Shown here: positions 18,595 to 27,621 of the stretch, one piece after another
Layout of the letters: the number at the start of each line of letters is the position of its first letter
Numbering within the stretch: the first letter of the stretch is position 1
NCBI RefSeq assembly: GCF_022898935.1
Contig: NZ_JALIRP010000002.1
Span: 724,204 to 788,203, forward strand
From: Paenibacillus mangrovi
Lineage (GTDB): Bacteria; Bacillota; Bacilli; Paenibacillales; Paenibacillaceae
Length of the DNA stretch: 64,000 nucleotides
Direction: 5' to 3'
Translations under genes and position numbers: made by a program
The notes under the pieces: generated by a model
The model's input: only the letters and a program-made list of their open reading frames with translations
The model's database searches: none
What the model was told of the DNA's origin: nothing

Positions 18595-20760
18595 TTACCA
18601 GCCAGTGACCGCTATATCTTCATGCATATCCTGCAAATAATCCGGCAAAGGACCACCATGCATCAGCCACAGCTCATGCAGCGCACGGGTGCAACCGACG
18701 TACATCAGCTTGGCATCCCAGGCCGACGTGCCATAATGCTGCGGATCAGCACCCTCTACGATCACCGCGTCGAATTCGAGCCCTTTCGAAAGGTATACCG
18801 GCAGGACCGAAAGTCCTCCCTCGTACGCCTTTTTCCCGCCATCAATCAAATGAAGTTCCGGCACATCTGGCAGCAGCTGATCGTACAACTCCTTCGCATC
18901 CTTCAGTGTCCGGGTCAAAATCGCAACCGTACGGTATTCGCCTGAGGACAGCTTCTGCATCGCTTTGTGGAGGTCTCCAAGCCGCTTGTGCCCGTGATCC
19001 TCGTATGGAATCATGCGGACCGGATTGCCGCTCCGGAAGACAGGAACCGCTAGGAGATCGCTGTTCACACCCTTTTCCAGAATGCGGTTCGCGAATTCGA
19101 TGATTTCCATGGTCGACCGGTAGCTTCGGGTAAGAGCAAAATATGCTGTCTGCTCCGCCTCAAACAACGAGCTCATTTCATCCCAGCTATGAACGCCCCG
19201 GTACGCATGAATCCCCTGCGAGAGATCTCCAAGTATCGTAAAGGAATGGCCTTTAACGAACAGATCCAGCACAGCGACCTGCAGCGGCGAGAAATCCTGC
19301 GCTTCGTCAATGACAATATGGTCAAAACGCTGTTCACCCGTAATATCGTTCAGCAGATAATGCATATACAGAAGCGCTGGCAGATCTTCTTCACGGATGA
19401 TATCCTTTTTCAAATCCTTTTGCGTGGATTTCATGACGCCCTCCGGAATATCCGCAAGCAGCTCCTCAGACCAGCCTGCCTGCAGCTTCAATGCCTTAAA
19501 CATCTGCTTATAAAGCACGAGCGGCTCGTATTTCGGCCATTTGGAGGCATAGGATTTTTCGCGTTGGGAGGCTTTTTTCTTCCGCTCCTTCAGCGCTGCT
19601 GCGGACGGCGACTTCTTCAGCTCCATTTCGACCCAGCGGTGAATTCTGGCCATAACCCGTTCTTTGCGCTTCGCCAGCGGATAAGGCTTGTATTCCTCGT
19701 TGAACCAGTGGAGAATCGTGCTGCGCTTCAGCACGGCACCTTCCCATGGCATAAAATCCGCTTCAGGCACCGATGCGCCCTCCATCGTCTCTAGGCAGCT
19801 GCGGATCATGTTCATAAATCGGATCGAGCCCTTGAACCGGCCAGGGACCTCATCGTTTACTTCCGGCATGCCTTCATCTGACTCGAACCAATAAGCCAAC
19901 GTTTCCGATGTATCTGCTAACGGCAGCTCGATTTCGAGCAGCTTGAGCGCCCAGTCCGCAAAAGTGCTCTGCTGGATATCACCGACACCGAGTTCAGGCA
20001 GAACATCGGAAATATAATCGAGGAACATGTGGTTCGGTGCGAAAATGATCATCTTCTCAGCCGTCACCTGCTCCTTATACTGATACAGAAGATAAGCCAG
20101 ACGATGCAGTGCCACGGTGGTCTTACCGCTGCCCGCTACCCCCTGGATGATGAGTGCTGTATTTTTGGCCGCGCGGATGATCTGATCCTGTTCCGCCTGA
20201 ATGGTGGATACAATATCACGCAGCTTATTGTCTTTGTTCTCACCGAGCCGGTACACCAGAAATTCATCCGATACGGCCGGCTGATCACTGCTTCGATCAA
20301 ATGTATCGGATACCCGTTCCAAAATCTGTTTCCGGATGACCAGGTTGCGTTTCAAATACACCAGGCCTTCGAACGTCCCCTCCGGTGCTTCGTACGATGC
20401 CGGATCATCACCCCCGGTGAAGGAATAAAATACGCTGGCAATCGGCGCGCGCCAGTCGATGACCATCGGCTGGTCCCCGACCTCCTCGTGATCGACACCG
20501 ATTTTCCCGATATAAAGCGGTTTGGGCTTATCTTCCTTATCCCCCTGAAAATCAAGCCGTCCGAAATAAGGCGCCGGCAGGCTTTTGGCCAGCGACTGCC
20601 TTTTCTCTTCACGTCCGGCCTCCAGAACCTGCTCCGTAAAGTCATGTCCCGTGTAGACCTCGATCCTGCGCAGACGTTCCAGCTGTTTGTCAATTTCCGC
20701 TATTGTCGCATTCAGCCTCTGTTCTTCCTCTTGATAGGCACTTTGAAAAGTTTGCTCCAA
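18595..20760 (-). CDS. helD: RNA polymerase recycling ATPase HelD (UvrD-like)
   Basis: This 721-residue superfamily 1 helicase-like protein matches HelD (YvgS) of Firmicutes, which pushes stalled RNA polymerase off DNA using ATP. An N-terminal antiparallel coiled coil (about 1-60) forms the arm that enters the polymerase secondary channel. Walker A GVAGSGKTTVALHRLAYLL is near residue 210, and the helicase motif DEAQDFSPLQ and a late GLEFDAVIVEGAD segment follow. The start is TTG, eight bases after AGGAGGT. It is monocistronic, with a terminator downstream. The B. subtilis protein is slightly longer (774 residues). Confidence 0.92.
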   Translation of the reverse strand: MEQTFQSAYQEEEQRLNATIAEIDKQLERLRRIEVYTGHDFTEQVLEAGREEKRQSLAKSLPAPYFGRLDFQGDKEDKPKPLYIGKIGVDHEEVGDQPMVIDWRAPIASVFYSFTGGDDPASYEAPEGTFEGLVYLKRNLVIRKQILERVSDTFDRSSDQPAVSDEFLVYRLGENKDNKLRDIVSTIQAEQDQIIRAAKNTALIIQGVAGSGKTTVALHRLAYLLYQYKEQVTAEKMIIFAPNHMFLDYISDVLPELGVGDIQQSTFADWALKLLEIELPLADTSETLAYWFESDEGMPEVNDEVPGRFKGSIRFMNMIRSCLETMEGASVPEADFMPWEGAVLKRSTILHWFNEEYKPYPLAKRKERVMARIHRWVEMELKKSPSAAALKERKKKASQREKSYASKWPKYEPLVLYKQMFKALKLQAGWSEELLADIPEGVMKSTQKDLKKDIIREEDLPALLYMHYLLNDITGEQRFDHIVIDEAQDFSPLQVAVLDLFVKGHSFTILGDLSQGIHAYRGVHSWDEMSSLFEAEQTAYFALTRSYRSTMEIIEFANRILEKGVNSDLLAVPVFRSGNPVRMIPYEDHGHKRLGDLHKAMQKLSSGEYRTVAILTRTLKDAKELYDQLLPDVPELHLIDGGKKAYEGGLSVLPVYLSKGLEFDAVIVEGADPQHYGTSAWDAKLMYVGCTRALHELWLMHGGPLPDYLQDMHEDIAVTGW

Positions 20761-21047
20761 CTTCAGTTACCTCCTAAAAGTTTTGGGGACTGCTCTTATA
20801 AATCACACTGCCGAGTCGTCCCTGCCCTGGTAAGCTGATGCTTCGTCGTGAGCCCCGTAAGCCTGCTTAGAAAGGATTTTCAGTATATCACACTATAGGT
20901 GCATTCACCATAGACCTGCACTTAAAGCGACTGGTCCTCGGCGTTTCTAAGATGGAAGTTGCCCACTTCAAAAAAACGGATTCGGCTCTTTACAAATTTT
21001 TGCGAATCTGTATAATGAGAACCAACAAAAAACTGCATACGGATGAT
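20761..21047 (+). other. Divergent helD / TPP-leader intergenic region with a promoter
   Basis: This region separates minus-strand helD from the plus-strand thiamine operon. A plus-strand promoter is visible: TTTACA (20989-20994), 16 bases, then TATAAT (21011-21016), placing the start point just before the TPP aptamer. No gene is supported. A 61-codon plus frame here overlaps the riboswitch and is not credible. Confidence 0.75.
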
Positions 21048-21150
21048 GCACTAGGGGTGCCTTCACTGGCTGAGAGACGAAAACCGCGGGCAAAAGCGGC
21101 GACGTTAACCCTTTACACCCGATCTAGATCATACTAGCGTGGGGAAGTGC
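21048..21150 (+). promoter_or_regulatory. TPP riboswitch (THI element)
   Basis: The conserved pieces appear in order: CTAGGGGTGCC, GGCTGAGA, ACCCTTT, ACCCGATCTAGATCATAC and TAGCGTGGGGAAGTGC. P1 is formed by GCACT (21048-21052) and AGTGC (21146-21150). The aptamer is followed after about 65 bases by a terminator, so thiamine pyrophosphate should reduce transcription of ykoFEDC by attenuation. Confidence 0.97.
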
Positions 21151-21216
21151 GGTGAAACGGATTGCTTCTTCTTTTCTTTGGGCTTATGTCCTGAAAACGG
21201 CTTGGAGCGTCTCACT

Positions 21217-21245
21217 AACTGCACTCTTTCGGGTGCGGTTTTTTT
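21217..21245 (+). terminator. Expression-platform terminator of the TPP riboswitch
   Basis: AACTGCACTC pairs with GGGTGCGGTT (ten pairs, two G-T) around TTTC and is followed by a T-run. It lies 55 bases before ykoF and is the likely regulated terminator. Confidence 0.88.
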
Positions 21246-21299
21246 GTATGCCAGCCGGCAGTATTTCGTTTTTCAAAAGAAAAGGAGGAACAACAAATC

Positions 21300-21953
21300 A
21301 TGAATAACCATTTGAATGCCGCCTCATCTGCGGCTCCGTCTCCGGTAGCCTGCGGCACCAGCCGCATTGCGGGCTGCAGATTCTCCATTTATCCGATGAG
21401 CAATAATTTTATTTCGATTATTGAGCACGCGCTGAAGGCAACCGATACTTCGAAAGTATGGATGCTTACCGATGATGTCAGCACTTGTTTGCGCGGACGA
21501 ATTTCCCACGTCTTTGATGTCGTGCATTCCATCTTTGCCCATGCTGCGGCAACCGGCGAACATGTCGTGTTCAGCGGAACGTTTTCGATTGGCTGTCCTG
21601 GGGATTCTAGTGGAGACGTATACATGTCTGAAGATGATATCCGTTTAAACGACGTAAAGTCCGGCATTGATACCTCGGCGCATTTTTCTCTTTATCCTCT
21701 TAATACACCAGGTTACATGGATATGATTGCAGAGGCGGTCAAAACCGCCGATTCGCTGGGCACCTTCTCGGGCGGCATTCATTATGCCAGCCGTCTGGAC
21801 GGCACCAGCGGGGAGGTCTTCAGAACGCTTGAGCAGGCCTTTACCGATGCTTCGAAAGAAGTGTCCCATCTGGTCATGACGGCCACGTTATCCTGCAACA
21901 GCCCATCTCCGAAACCTGAACCGAAAGCTGCGGAGGAGGGGGCTGTTCTATGA
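21300..21953 (+). CDS. ykoF: Thiamine/HMP-binding protein YkoF
   Basis: This is a 217-residue protein of the YkoF family, which binds thiamine or hydroxymethylpyrimidine (HMP) through two ferredoxin-like repeats. Two related halves are visible: about 23-105 (GCRFSIYPMSNNFISIIEHAL...) and about 125-205 (HFSLYPLNTPGYMDMIAEAV...). There is no signal peptide, so it is cytoplasmic, as in B. subtilis. The ATG follows AAAGGAGG. It is the first gene of a four-gene operon under the TPP riboswitch, and its stop overlaps the ykoE start by four bases. Confidence 0.95.
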   Translation: MNNHLNAASSAAPSPVACGTSRIAGCRFSIYPMSNNFISIIEHALKATDTSKVWMLTDDVSTCLRGRISHVFDVVHSIFAHAAATGEHVVFSGTFSIGCPGDSSGDVYMSEDDIRLNDVKSGIDTSAHFSLYPLNTPGYMDMIAEAVKTADSLGTFSGGIHYASRLDGTSGEVFRTLEQAFTDASKEVSHLVMTATLSCNSPSPKPEPKAAEEGAVL

Positions 21954-22546
21954 AAACGTGGAAGCTACGGGATATTATCGTTCTTAGTTCACTGTCCGTC
22001 GTTTTTGCTGTCGTATATGTTTTGTTTTTGCAGGTGGGAAATGTACTGGTCGGATTTATGGGTCCAATGGGATATGAGGTCATTTTCGGCATCTGGTTTA
22101 TCGTATCTATCATCTCTGCCTACATTCTTCAGCGCCCGGGCGCGGCGCTCCTGTCTGAGACGGTCGCGGGCGTCGTAGAGCTGCTGATCGGCAATACAAC
22201 AGGGCCTGTGCTGATATTATCCGCATTCATCCAAGGGCTTGGCGCCGAGGCTGTATTTGCGGCAATGCGTTACCGCAGCTACTCTACCCCGGTATTGATG
22301 GCCGCAGGAATGGGTTCCGCTATCTTAAGCTTTGCCTGGGGCTTTATTCATTCGGGTTTTGCCGCTCTGTCTGCCGGACTGCTGCTGGCCATGTTCGTTA
22401 CACGCATGATCAGCTCGGCGCTGCTGGCCGGCCTGCTAGGCAAATGGATCGCAGACTCGCTTGCGAGAACGGGCGTGCTTCGCAGTTTCCCGATTGCCAA
22501 AACCGCTTCGGCGAAGCAGATCCGTTCGAAAGCGGAGGCTTCATAA
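21950..22546 (+). CDS. ykoE: ECF transporter S component for HMP/thiamine (YkoE)
   Basis: This 198-residue integral membrane protein is the substrate-binding S component of the YkoEDC energy-coupling-factor transporter. About five hydrophobic helices are visible, starting at residue 9 (IIVLSSLSVVFAVVYVLFLQ). The conserved segment AETVAGVVELLIGNTTGP carries the family glycine and asparagine positions (here SETVAGVVELLIGN). It overlaps ykoF by four bases and ykoD by one, so the operon is tightly coupled. The substrate is inferred from the B. subtilis operon and the TPP switch. Confidence 0.94.
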   Translation: MKTWKLRDIIVLSSLSVVFAVVYVLFLQVGNVLVGFMGPMGYEVIFGIWFIVSIISAYILQRPGAALLSETVAGVVELLIGNTTGPVLILSAFIQGLGAEAVFAAMRYRSYSTPVLMAAGMGSAILSFAWGFIHSGFAALSAGLLLAMFVTRMISSALLAGLLGKWIADSLARTGVLRSFPIAKTASAKQIRSKAEAS

Positions 22547-24339
22547 TGCTTTCCGAAAATCGGAAGCCGGTTCTTGAGACCACAGATCTCTCCCTCATGC
22601 TTGACGATAATGCTGCACAGCCGGTCTCCTCGGTGTCCATGTCGCTGCATGAGCGAGAGATCACGCTGCTGCTTGGCCCGGGAGGCTGTGGCAAAAGCTC
22701 GCTTGCCCTCTGTCTGAACGGGATATACCCTCATGCGATTGAGAGCGTTGTTTCAGGAAACATAAAAATATACGGAAACTCGACTGATTGGAATGACCCC
22801 GGGCTAACGGCACAAACGGTAGGCATCGTATTTCAGGACCCGGACAGTCAGTTTTGCATGTTGACCGTTGAACAGGAGCTGGCTTTCTGCCTTGAAAACA
22901 TTGGCTGCCCTCGCGAGAACATCGGGGCAAGAATCCATGATGCGCTGAAGATCGTCCACATGGACGGCTGCCTGGATCATCCGATCCATCAGTTATCCGG
23001 TGGACAAAAACAGCGTATCGCCATTGCCGCAGCACTTGCTTTGCGGCCAAAGGTGCTTATTCTCGATGAGCCAACCTCCAATTTGGACCCCGTGACGGCC
23101 AAGCAGCTTGCAGAAAGTATTGACGCCATCCGCAAGCTGCTGCCGATGACGATCCTGCTGATTGAACATCAGCTCGATCCCTGGATGGAGTATATCGACC
23201 ATCTGGTCGTGATGAACAAGGAAGGAACGGTCCAGTATGAGGGGCATCCCCTGCCGTTTTTCGCGCATCAGGCACCTGCAGCCGATCTTGCGGGAATTTG
23301 GCAGCCTCGGGCTGCCCTGCTTCATCGAAAGCTAAGCGAAGAAACAGGGCGGCTCGGAGAAGAGATCGCAGAGGATCAGAGCCTGCTCCCCCTGTCTGCC
23401 CGAGGGCTGATTGCAACATGGACAGCTTATCCTGCCCATACGCGGGACAAAGCGATTCGTCTGCTTGAAGCCCCATTACGAAAAAAACAACCCACAGCAA
23501 CCGTGAATAAAGATAAACCGTGCGAAATTCGCAAGAATGAAGGCTTCGCCTCTAAGGATGATGTGCTCCTTCGGGCAAATCGCCTGACTTTTGCCCGAAG
23601 GCACAATATAGTGCTTCAAAATGTAAATCTCGCGATTCGGGCCGGCGAGCTGATGGCTATTACAGGCCGGAACGGGGCGGGAAAATCAACGCTAATTTCC
23701 CTCTTGTCCGGACTGCTTGAGCCTTCATCGGGCGAGGTTGTGCTCCATGGCCAGCCGTTGGGCCGGTGGAAGGAGACTCTGCTGCGGAGCCGGATCGGCT
23801 GCATCTTCCAACATCCCGAACATCAATTCGTAGCCGATACGGTATACGATGAATTGGCTTTTTCTATGCGTCTGCAAAAACGCAGCGAAGAAGAAATCAG
23901 GCAGCGGGTCGGCGAGCTGTTGAAACAATACCGCCTGGAAGGACACGAAGCATGTAGTCCGTTTGCGCTCAGCCAAGGCCAAAAACGGCGGCTTGGAGTC
24001 GCCGCGATGCTGACTGACGAGCAGCAGATTCTGCTCTGCGACGAGCCGACATTCGGGCAGGACGCTTATGCCGCGAATGAGCTGATGACAAGCCTGCGTG
24101 CCCGCGCAGATCTAGGACTTGCCGTCGTGGTGATCACGCATGATATGGAATTTGTGCAGGAATATGCCGACCGTGTGATCGTACTGAATCATGGCTGCAT
24201 CCAGTTCGAAGGATCTCCGCGTACGCTCTGGTCTATGCCGGAGCCGTTCCTCTCCGAGCAGGGACTGGTTCCGCCGATGGCTTCCCAATTGCTGATACGA
24301 CTTCAGGAGGCAAAAGGCGATGCTGGCTCTGCAAAATAG
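22546..24339 (+). CDS. ykoD: ECF transporter ATPase with two nucleotide-binding domains (YkoD)
   Basis: This 597-residue protein fuses two ABC ATPase domains, which energise HMP/thiamine uptake with YkoE and YkoC. Domain 1 has Walker A GPGGCGKSS (about 45) and signature LSGGQKQR with ILDEPTSNLD. Domain 2 has Walker A GRNGAGKST (about 375) and the variant signature LSQGQKRR with CDEPTFGQD. The start is the ATG at 22546, seven bases after GGAGG; the longer open frame runs back into ykoE and lacks a ribosome site. The stop overlaps the ykoC start by 20 bases. Confidence 0.94.
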   Translation: MLSENRKPVLETTDLSLMLDDNAAQPVSSVSMSLHEREITLLLGPGGCGKSSLALCLNGIYPHAIESVVSGNIKIYGNSTDWNDPGLTAQTVGIVFQDPDSQFCMLTVEQELAFCLENIGCPRENIGARIHDALKIVHMDGCLDHPIHQLSGGQKQRIAIAAALALRPKVLILDEPTSNLDPVTAKQLAESIDAIRKLLPMTILLIEHQLDPWMEYIDHLVVMNKEGTVQYEGHPLPFFAHQAPAADLAGIWQPRAALLHRKLSEETGRLGEEIAEDQSLLPLSARGLIATWTAYPAHTRDKAIRLLEAPLRKKQPTATVNKDKPCEIRKNEGFASKDDVLLRANRLTFARRHNIVLQNVNLAIRAGELMAITGRNGAGKSTLISLLSGLLEPSSGEVVLHGQPLGRWKETLLRSRIGCIFQHPEHQFVADTVYDELAFSMRLQKRSEEEIRQRVGELLKQYRLEGHEACSPFALSQGQKRRLGVAAMLTDEQQILLCDEPTFGQDAYAANELMTSLRARADLGLAVVVITHDMEFVQEYADRVIVLNHGCIQFEGSPRTLWSMPEPFLSEQGLVPPMASQLLIRLQEAKGDAGSAK

Positions 24340-25159
24340 TAAATCCAAACCTTCCCGGCGGCACCTATTTCTTGCCCTTGGCAGGCTGAACCCGTCCATT
24401 AAAGCAATGACAGTCGTTTTGTGTGTCGTTTTGCTCTCTCTTGCCTTCGATCCTGTTACGATCGCTTCTGCGCTGCTGCTCACGCTGCTTATGACATGGC
24501 TGTTCGGAAATATCGCCTGGAATAGATGGCTGCTGCTATTTGCTCCGTTTTTAATTTTGGCGCTAGGATATTTCTGGACCGCAGCGTTATTCCCACGGGA
24601 AGCGATTCAGCCGGATTCGGTGCTGATCTTGTCGATGGGGCCTTTTAAAATGACAAATCAATCGTTTCAGATTGCGCTCGCGCTCTGTTTGCGTACCCTG
24701 CTGTTCTCGGCATTGTCTCTCCTTTTTATTTTGACAACCGATCCGGTCCGGCTCATGCTAAGCCTGATGCAGCAATGCAAGCTGCCTCCTAAGCTGGCAT
24801 ACGGCATCCTGGCAGGGTTTCGCTTTCTGCCGTTGTTCCGTGAAGAGCTTGCCATTATGCAAAGAGCCCATCGCGTAAGAGGAGCCGGGAGAATTCGCCG
24901 TACTCCGCGTTCATTGCTATATGCGTTTAAACGTTACAGCATTCCGCTGCTGGCTGGAGCGATCCACAAATCTGAACGCGCAGCCGTAGCCATGATTTCG
25001 AGAGGATTTACAGGCAAAAGCGATCGCGATTTTTATACCCGGGTACAGATCACTTGGAGAGACGGTTTATTTATGGCACTCATGCTGGCGATTGTCGCAT
25101 TCAGCTTCGGCCTGTCGCATTTCCTCGGGTCGCTTCGCTGGTATAATGGAGAACTCTAA
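24320..25159 (+). CDS. ykoC: ECF transporter transmembrane T component (YkoC)
   Basis: This 279-residue membrane protein is the EcfT-type coupling subunit that links YkoE to the YkoD ATPase. Membrane helices occupy about residues 28-75, 80-95 and 110-140, and a final helix is near 250. The cytoplasmic coupling motifs are visible in the soluble part: RAHRVRGAG (the family Ala-Arg-Gly type motif) and AMISRGFTGKS. The ATG has AGGAGG upstream, within the end of ykoD. It is the last gene of the operon. Confidence 0.92.
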   Translation: MLALQNSKSKPSRRHLFLALGRLNPSIKAMTVVLCVVLLSLAFDPVTIASALLLTLLMTWLFGNIAWNRWLLLFAPFLILALGYFWTAALFPREAIQPDSVLILSMGPFKMTNQSFQIALALCLRTLLFSALSLLFILTTDPVRLMLSLMQQCKLPPKLAYGILAGFRFLPLFREELAIMQRAHRVRGAGRIRRTPRSLLYAFKRYSIPLLAGAIHKSERAAVAMISRGFTGKSDRDFYTRVQITWRDGLFMALMLAIVAFSFGLSHFLGSLRWYNGEL

Positions 25160-25192
25160 GATTTTTGCATCATTCTGATTGATCCCGGACAA

Positions 25193-25245
25193 GAAGAGGG
25201 GGTTCCCAATAGTCATCAAAGATGACGATGGGAAACCCCCTTCTC
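25193..25245. terminator. Long imperfect hairpin between ykoC and the ABC-F gene
   Basis: GAAGAGGGGGTTCCCA... pairs with ...TGGGAAACCCCCTTCTC around an inner GTCATC-AAA-GATGAC stem, giving about 24 pairs over 53 bases. It lies between converging genes. There is no clean T-run on either side, so it may act as a two-way terminator or RNA stabiliser. Confidence 0.55.
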
Positions 25246-25278
25246 ATGAAATCCGTTCCGATGCTCTTTCATTATTTC

Positions 25279-26814
25279 TTACCGCCAATCCCCCACCGTC
25301 CATACCTCGGTCACCCAATCCTCATAAAAGGCGGGTTCATGGGAAACTAGCAGAATGGTGCCCTGGAACTCTATCAGTCCCTTTTTCAACGCTTCCTTGG
25401 CCCGAGCGTCGAGGTGGTTGGTCGGTTCGTCCAGAACCAGCAGGTGGCTTGGCGTCAGCATCAGCTCCGACAACCGCACCTTGGCCTGCTCGCCGCCGCT
25501 GAGCGTACGGATCGGCTTACGGATATGCTCTGCCGTAAGGCCGGACATGGCGAGCACTTTGCGGATGTCCTTTTGCGTCAAATCCGGCCGCAGTGCCCAA
25601 ACTTTTTCTATCGGCGTTTCTTCGGGTGCAGTGTCCTCCTGCCAGTAGTATGCGGCTTTGACTTGCTCCGGAGCGATCAGTTCCCCGCCAAGCGGCTTGA
25701 TATGACCCAACAGGGTGTTCACCAGCGTGGATTTGCCTGCGCCGTTTTCACCGACAATCGCGATTTTATCGCCCCTGCGTACCTTGAGGGATACCGGTTT
25801 GAACAGCGGACTGTCGTATCCGACCTTCAGCTGCTTCGTTTCGAAGACTGCAGCCCCTGCCGCAGAGCCTGGAGTCGAAAACGTATACCGAGGTGGCGGG
25901 CCATCCGTCGGCTTATCGACCCGCACGATCCGGCTGAGCATTTTCTCACGGCTTTTAGCTTGTTTGGCTTTTCGTATCCGGTTTTTATCAATAAAAGCTT
26001 CCAGCTTTTCAATCTCCTTGCTTTGTTTCTCATAAGTCGCCTGCTGCTGAAGCTGACCAAGCGCGAGCTCTTTTTGAAACTGGCGATAGTTGCCGGCATA
26101 ACGCTTGATATTCTGATGGGCCAGATGGAAAATGACCGACGTAATTTCATTCAGAAAATGCTCGTCATGGGAAACGACGATATAGGCATGTTTGTAACGT
26201 TTAAGATAGCCGGTAAGCCAATCGATATGAACTGTGTCCAGATAGTTCGTTGGCTCATCGAGCAGGAGCACCTGTGGCTCCTCCAGCAGCAGCTTTGCAA
26301 GCAGCAGCTTTGTTTTTTGCCCGCCGCTCAGCAGGCTTACGTCCCTTTCAAGTCCGATATCTGTGATACCTAGACCCGATGCGATATCTTCTACTTTGGA
26401 GGAAATCTGATAAAACTCATGATGCTCCAAAGCAGCCTGAAGCTCCCCGTATTTCCGCAACAGCGCGTTCAGCTGATCGCCGGCCTCCGCGAATCGTTCC
26501 GCAATGTTGTTCATTTCCTGCTCCATTTCAAACAAATACCGGAACGCCCGCTCCAGATACTGCCTGATGGTGGTTCCTGCCTGCAGGTCGATTTGCTGCT
26601 CGAGAAATCCGACCTGCACGTGTGTTGCCCATTCGATGTTACCCTCATCTGGCAGCAGACTGCCGGTCAGTAGACGGAACAAAGTTGATTTACCTGCGCC
26701 ATTGACCCCGACGAGGCCGGCATGCTCCCCTGGCAGCAAGCGGAAATTCATATGCTTGAACGTGATCTGGTCGCCGTACATATGCGTTAAGTTGGTTACG
26801 TTTAAAATACTCAT
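25279..26814 (-). CDS. ABC-F family ATPase (YfmM-like)
   Basis: This is a 511-residue soluble protein with two ABC ATPase domains and no membrane segments. Walker A motifs are GVNGAGKST (about 36) and GENGAGKST (about 345); signatures are LSGGQKTK and LSGGEQAK. The interdomain linker, about residues 240-300, is rich in Lys and Arg and contains the P-site tRNA interaction motif region. ABC-F proteins act on ribosomes, as translation factors or as antibiotic-resistance protection proteins. The sequence is closest by eye to B. subtilis YfmM, a housekeeping type; resistance cannot be claimed from sequence. Confidence 0.88.
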   Translation of the reverse strand: MSILNVTNLTHMYGDQITFKHMNFRLLPGEHAGLVGVNGAGKSTLFRLLTGSLLPDEGNIEWATHVQVGFLEQQIDLQAGTTIRQYLERAFRYLFEMEQEMNNIAERFAEAGDQLNALLRKYGELQAALEHHEFYQISSKVEDIASGLGITDIGLERDVSLLSGGQKTKLLLAKLLLEEPQVLLLDEPTNYLDTVHIDWLTGYLKRYKHAYIVVSHDEHFLNEITSVIFHLAHQNIKRYAGNYRQFQKELALGQLQQQATYEKQSKEIEKLEAFIDKNRIRKAKQAKSREKMLSRIVRVDKPTDGPPPRYTFSTPGSAAGAAVFETKQLKVGYDSPLFKPVSLKVRRGDKIAIVGENGAGKSTLVNTLLGHIKPLGGELIAPEQVKAAYYWQEDTAPEETPIEKVWALRPDLTQKDIRKVLAMSGLTAEHIRKPIRTLSGGEQAKVRLSELMLTPSHLLVLDEPTNHLDARAKEALKKGLIEFQGTILLVSHEPAFYEDWVTEVWTVGDWR

Positions 26815-27184
26815 GGTTGTTTCTCTCCTTCTGGTTTCAGTTTGAATACAAAGCGAAAGCCATCCGGAGAAACAGCAGCTATGAAATTATAACGGTGGTG
26901 AATTAATCTTACGTCTTGCATTTTGCGATATCAGGAAGCGACTCCTCGATGGATATACGGTCTGATATCTAAAAAAAACGGGTAAGGCGAATACACCTTA
27001 CCCGTTTATGCTATGGCAGAGTAAGAAAGGATTCGGATCATCATATCAACTGTTCTCGAGATGGCTTGTTAAAAAAGGGCAGACTTCTCCCGTCTTAAGC
27101 CAATTCTCTTTTTAGAACAGTCGATAGAATTTCCATTCCCTTCCACCTCATATCGTCAAATTTTGTAGATTGCTACGCCAAGAA
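26815..27184 (-). other. Intergenic region upstream of the ABC-F gene, with a terminator
   Basis: This gap holds a strong inverted repeat, ACGGGTAAGG/CCTTACCCGT at 26979-27005, followed on the minus strand by eight T. It terminates the YhaM-side transcript before the ABC-F gene. About 170 bases between this hairpin and the ABC-F start should contain that gene's promoter. 27006-27184, between the hairpin and the next gene's end, shows nothing I recognise. Confidence 0.7.
26979..27005 (-). terminator. Intrinsic terminator after the yhaM-side transcript
   Basis: A perfect 10-bp stem ACGGGTAAGG/CCTTACCCGT with a seven-base loop is followed on the minus strand by TTTTTTTT. Confidence 0.9.
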
Positions 27185-27589
27185 TTATAAAGGAGTCCGT
27201 TCATTGTTGTCAACATCTGGCACGCGCTCAAGCTGACTGATACGGTAATACCCGGAAGGCGTCCAGTCTGCTGCCGATAACGAAAACTGATCAAAGCTGC
27301 AGTAAGCGGACAAACCGCCGGATATGATCATCCGGATTATACCTGTTCCGTATTCCGGATGCTGCTTATGCCTCACCCGAACCCCCGGGCCCCATCCGGT
27401 CCAATTGAACGAGTTAGGAGGCTGTACGTTTTGTTCCATCTCCCTCATCCATGCGGCCGCGAGCTGAAGCTGATCCTCCAGTTGCGGGAAACCGGCATTC
27501 GATTCCAAACCAGCTCTATCAGCATACCTGCTGCCGCGCCTTGTGAAACGGAAAGTCTTTTGCGGAGCGCCGTTCTGCTTCTCTATCAC
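27185..27589 (-). CDS. Unknown protein with a small SH3/Tudor-like C-terminal region
   Basis: This open frame directly follows yhaM. The likely start is GTG at 27589, with TAGGAG about eleven bases upstream, giving 134 residues; the frame itself extends to 27682 into yhaM. The N-terminal half is basic (KTFRFTRRGSRYADRAG). The C-terminal half (WGPGVRVRHKQHPEYGTG, then the acidic/aromatic FSLSAADWTPSG) resembles the small beta-barrels at the ends of PcrA-type helicases, but no family is recognised with confidence. It is probably co-transcribed with yhaM. Confidence 0.6.
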   Translation of the reverse strand: MIEKQNGAPQKTFRFTRRGSRYADRAGLESNAGFPQLEDQLQLAAAWMREMEQNVQPPNSFNWTGWGPGVRVRHKQHPEYGTGIIRMIISGGLSAYCSFDQFSLSAADWTPSGYYRISQLERVPDVDNNERTPL

Positions 27590-27621
27590 TGTTATGTTCG
27601 CTCCTATGCGGTTATTTTCGC

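Noticed and set aside
22444..22545. An upstream extension of ykoD
   Set aside because: It lies within ykoE and lacks a ribosome site; the ATG at 22546 has GGAGG at seven bases.
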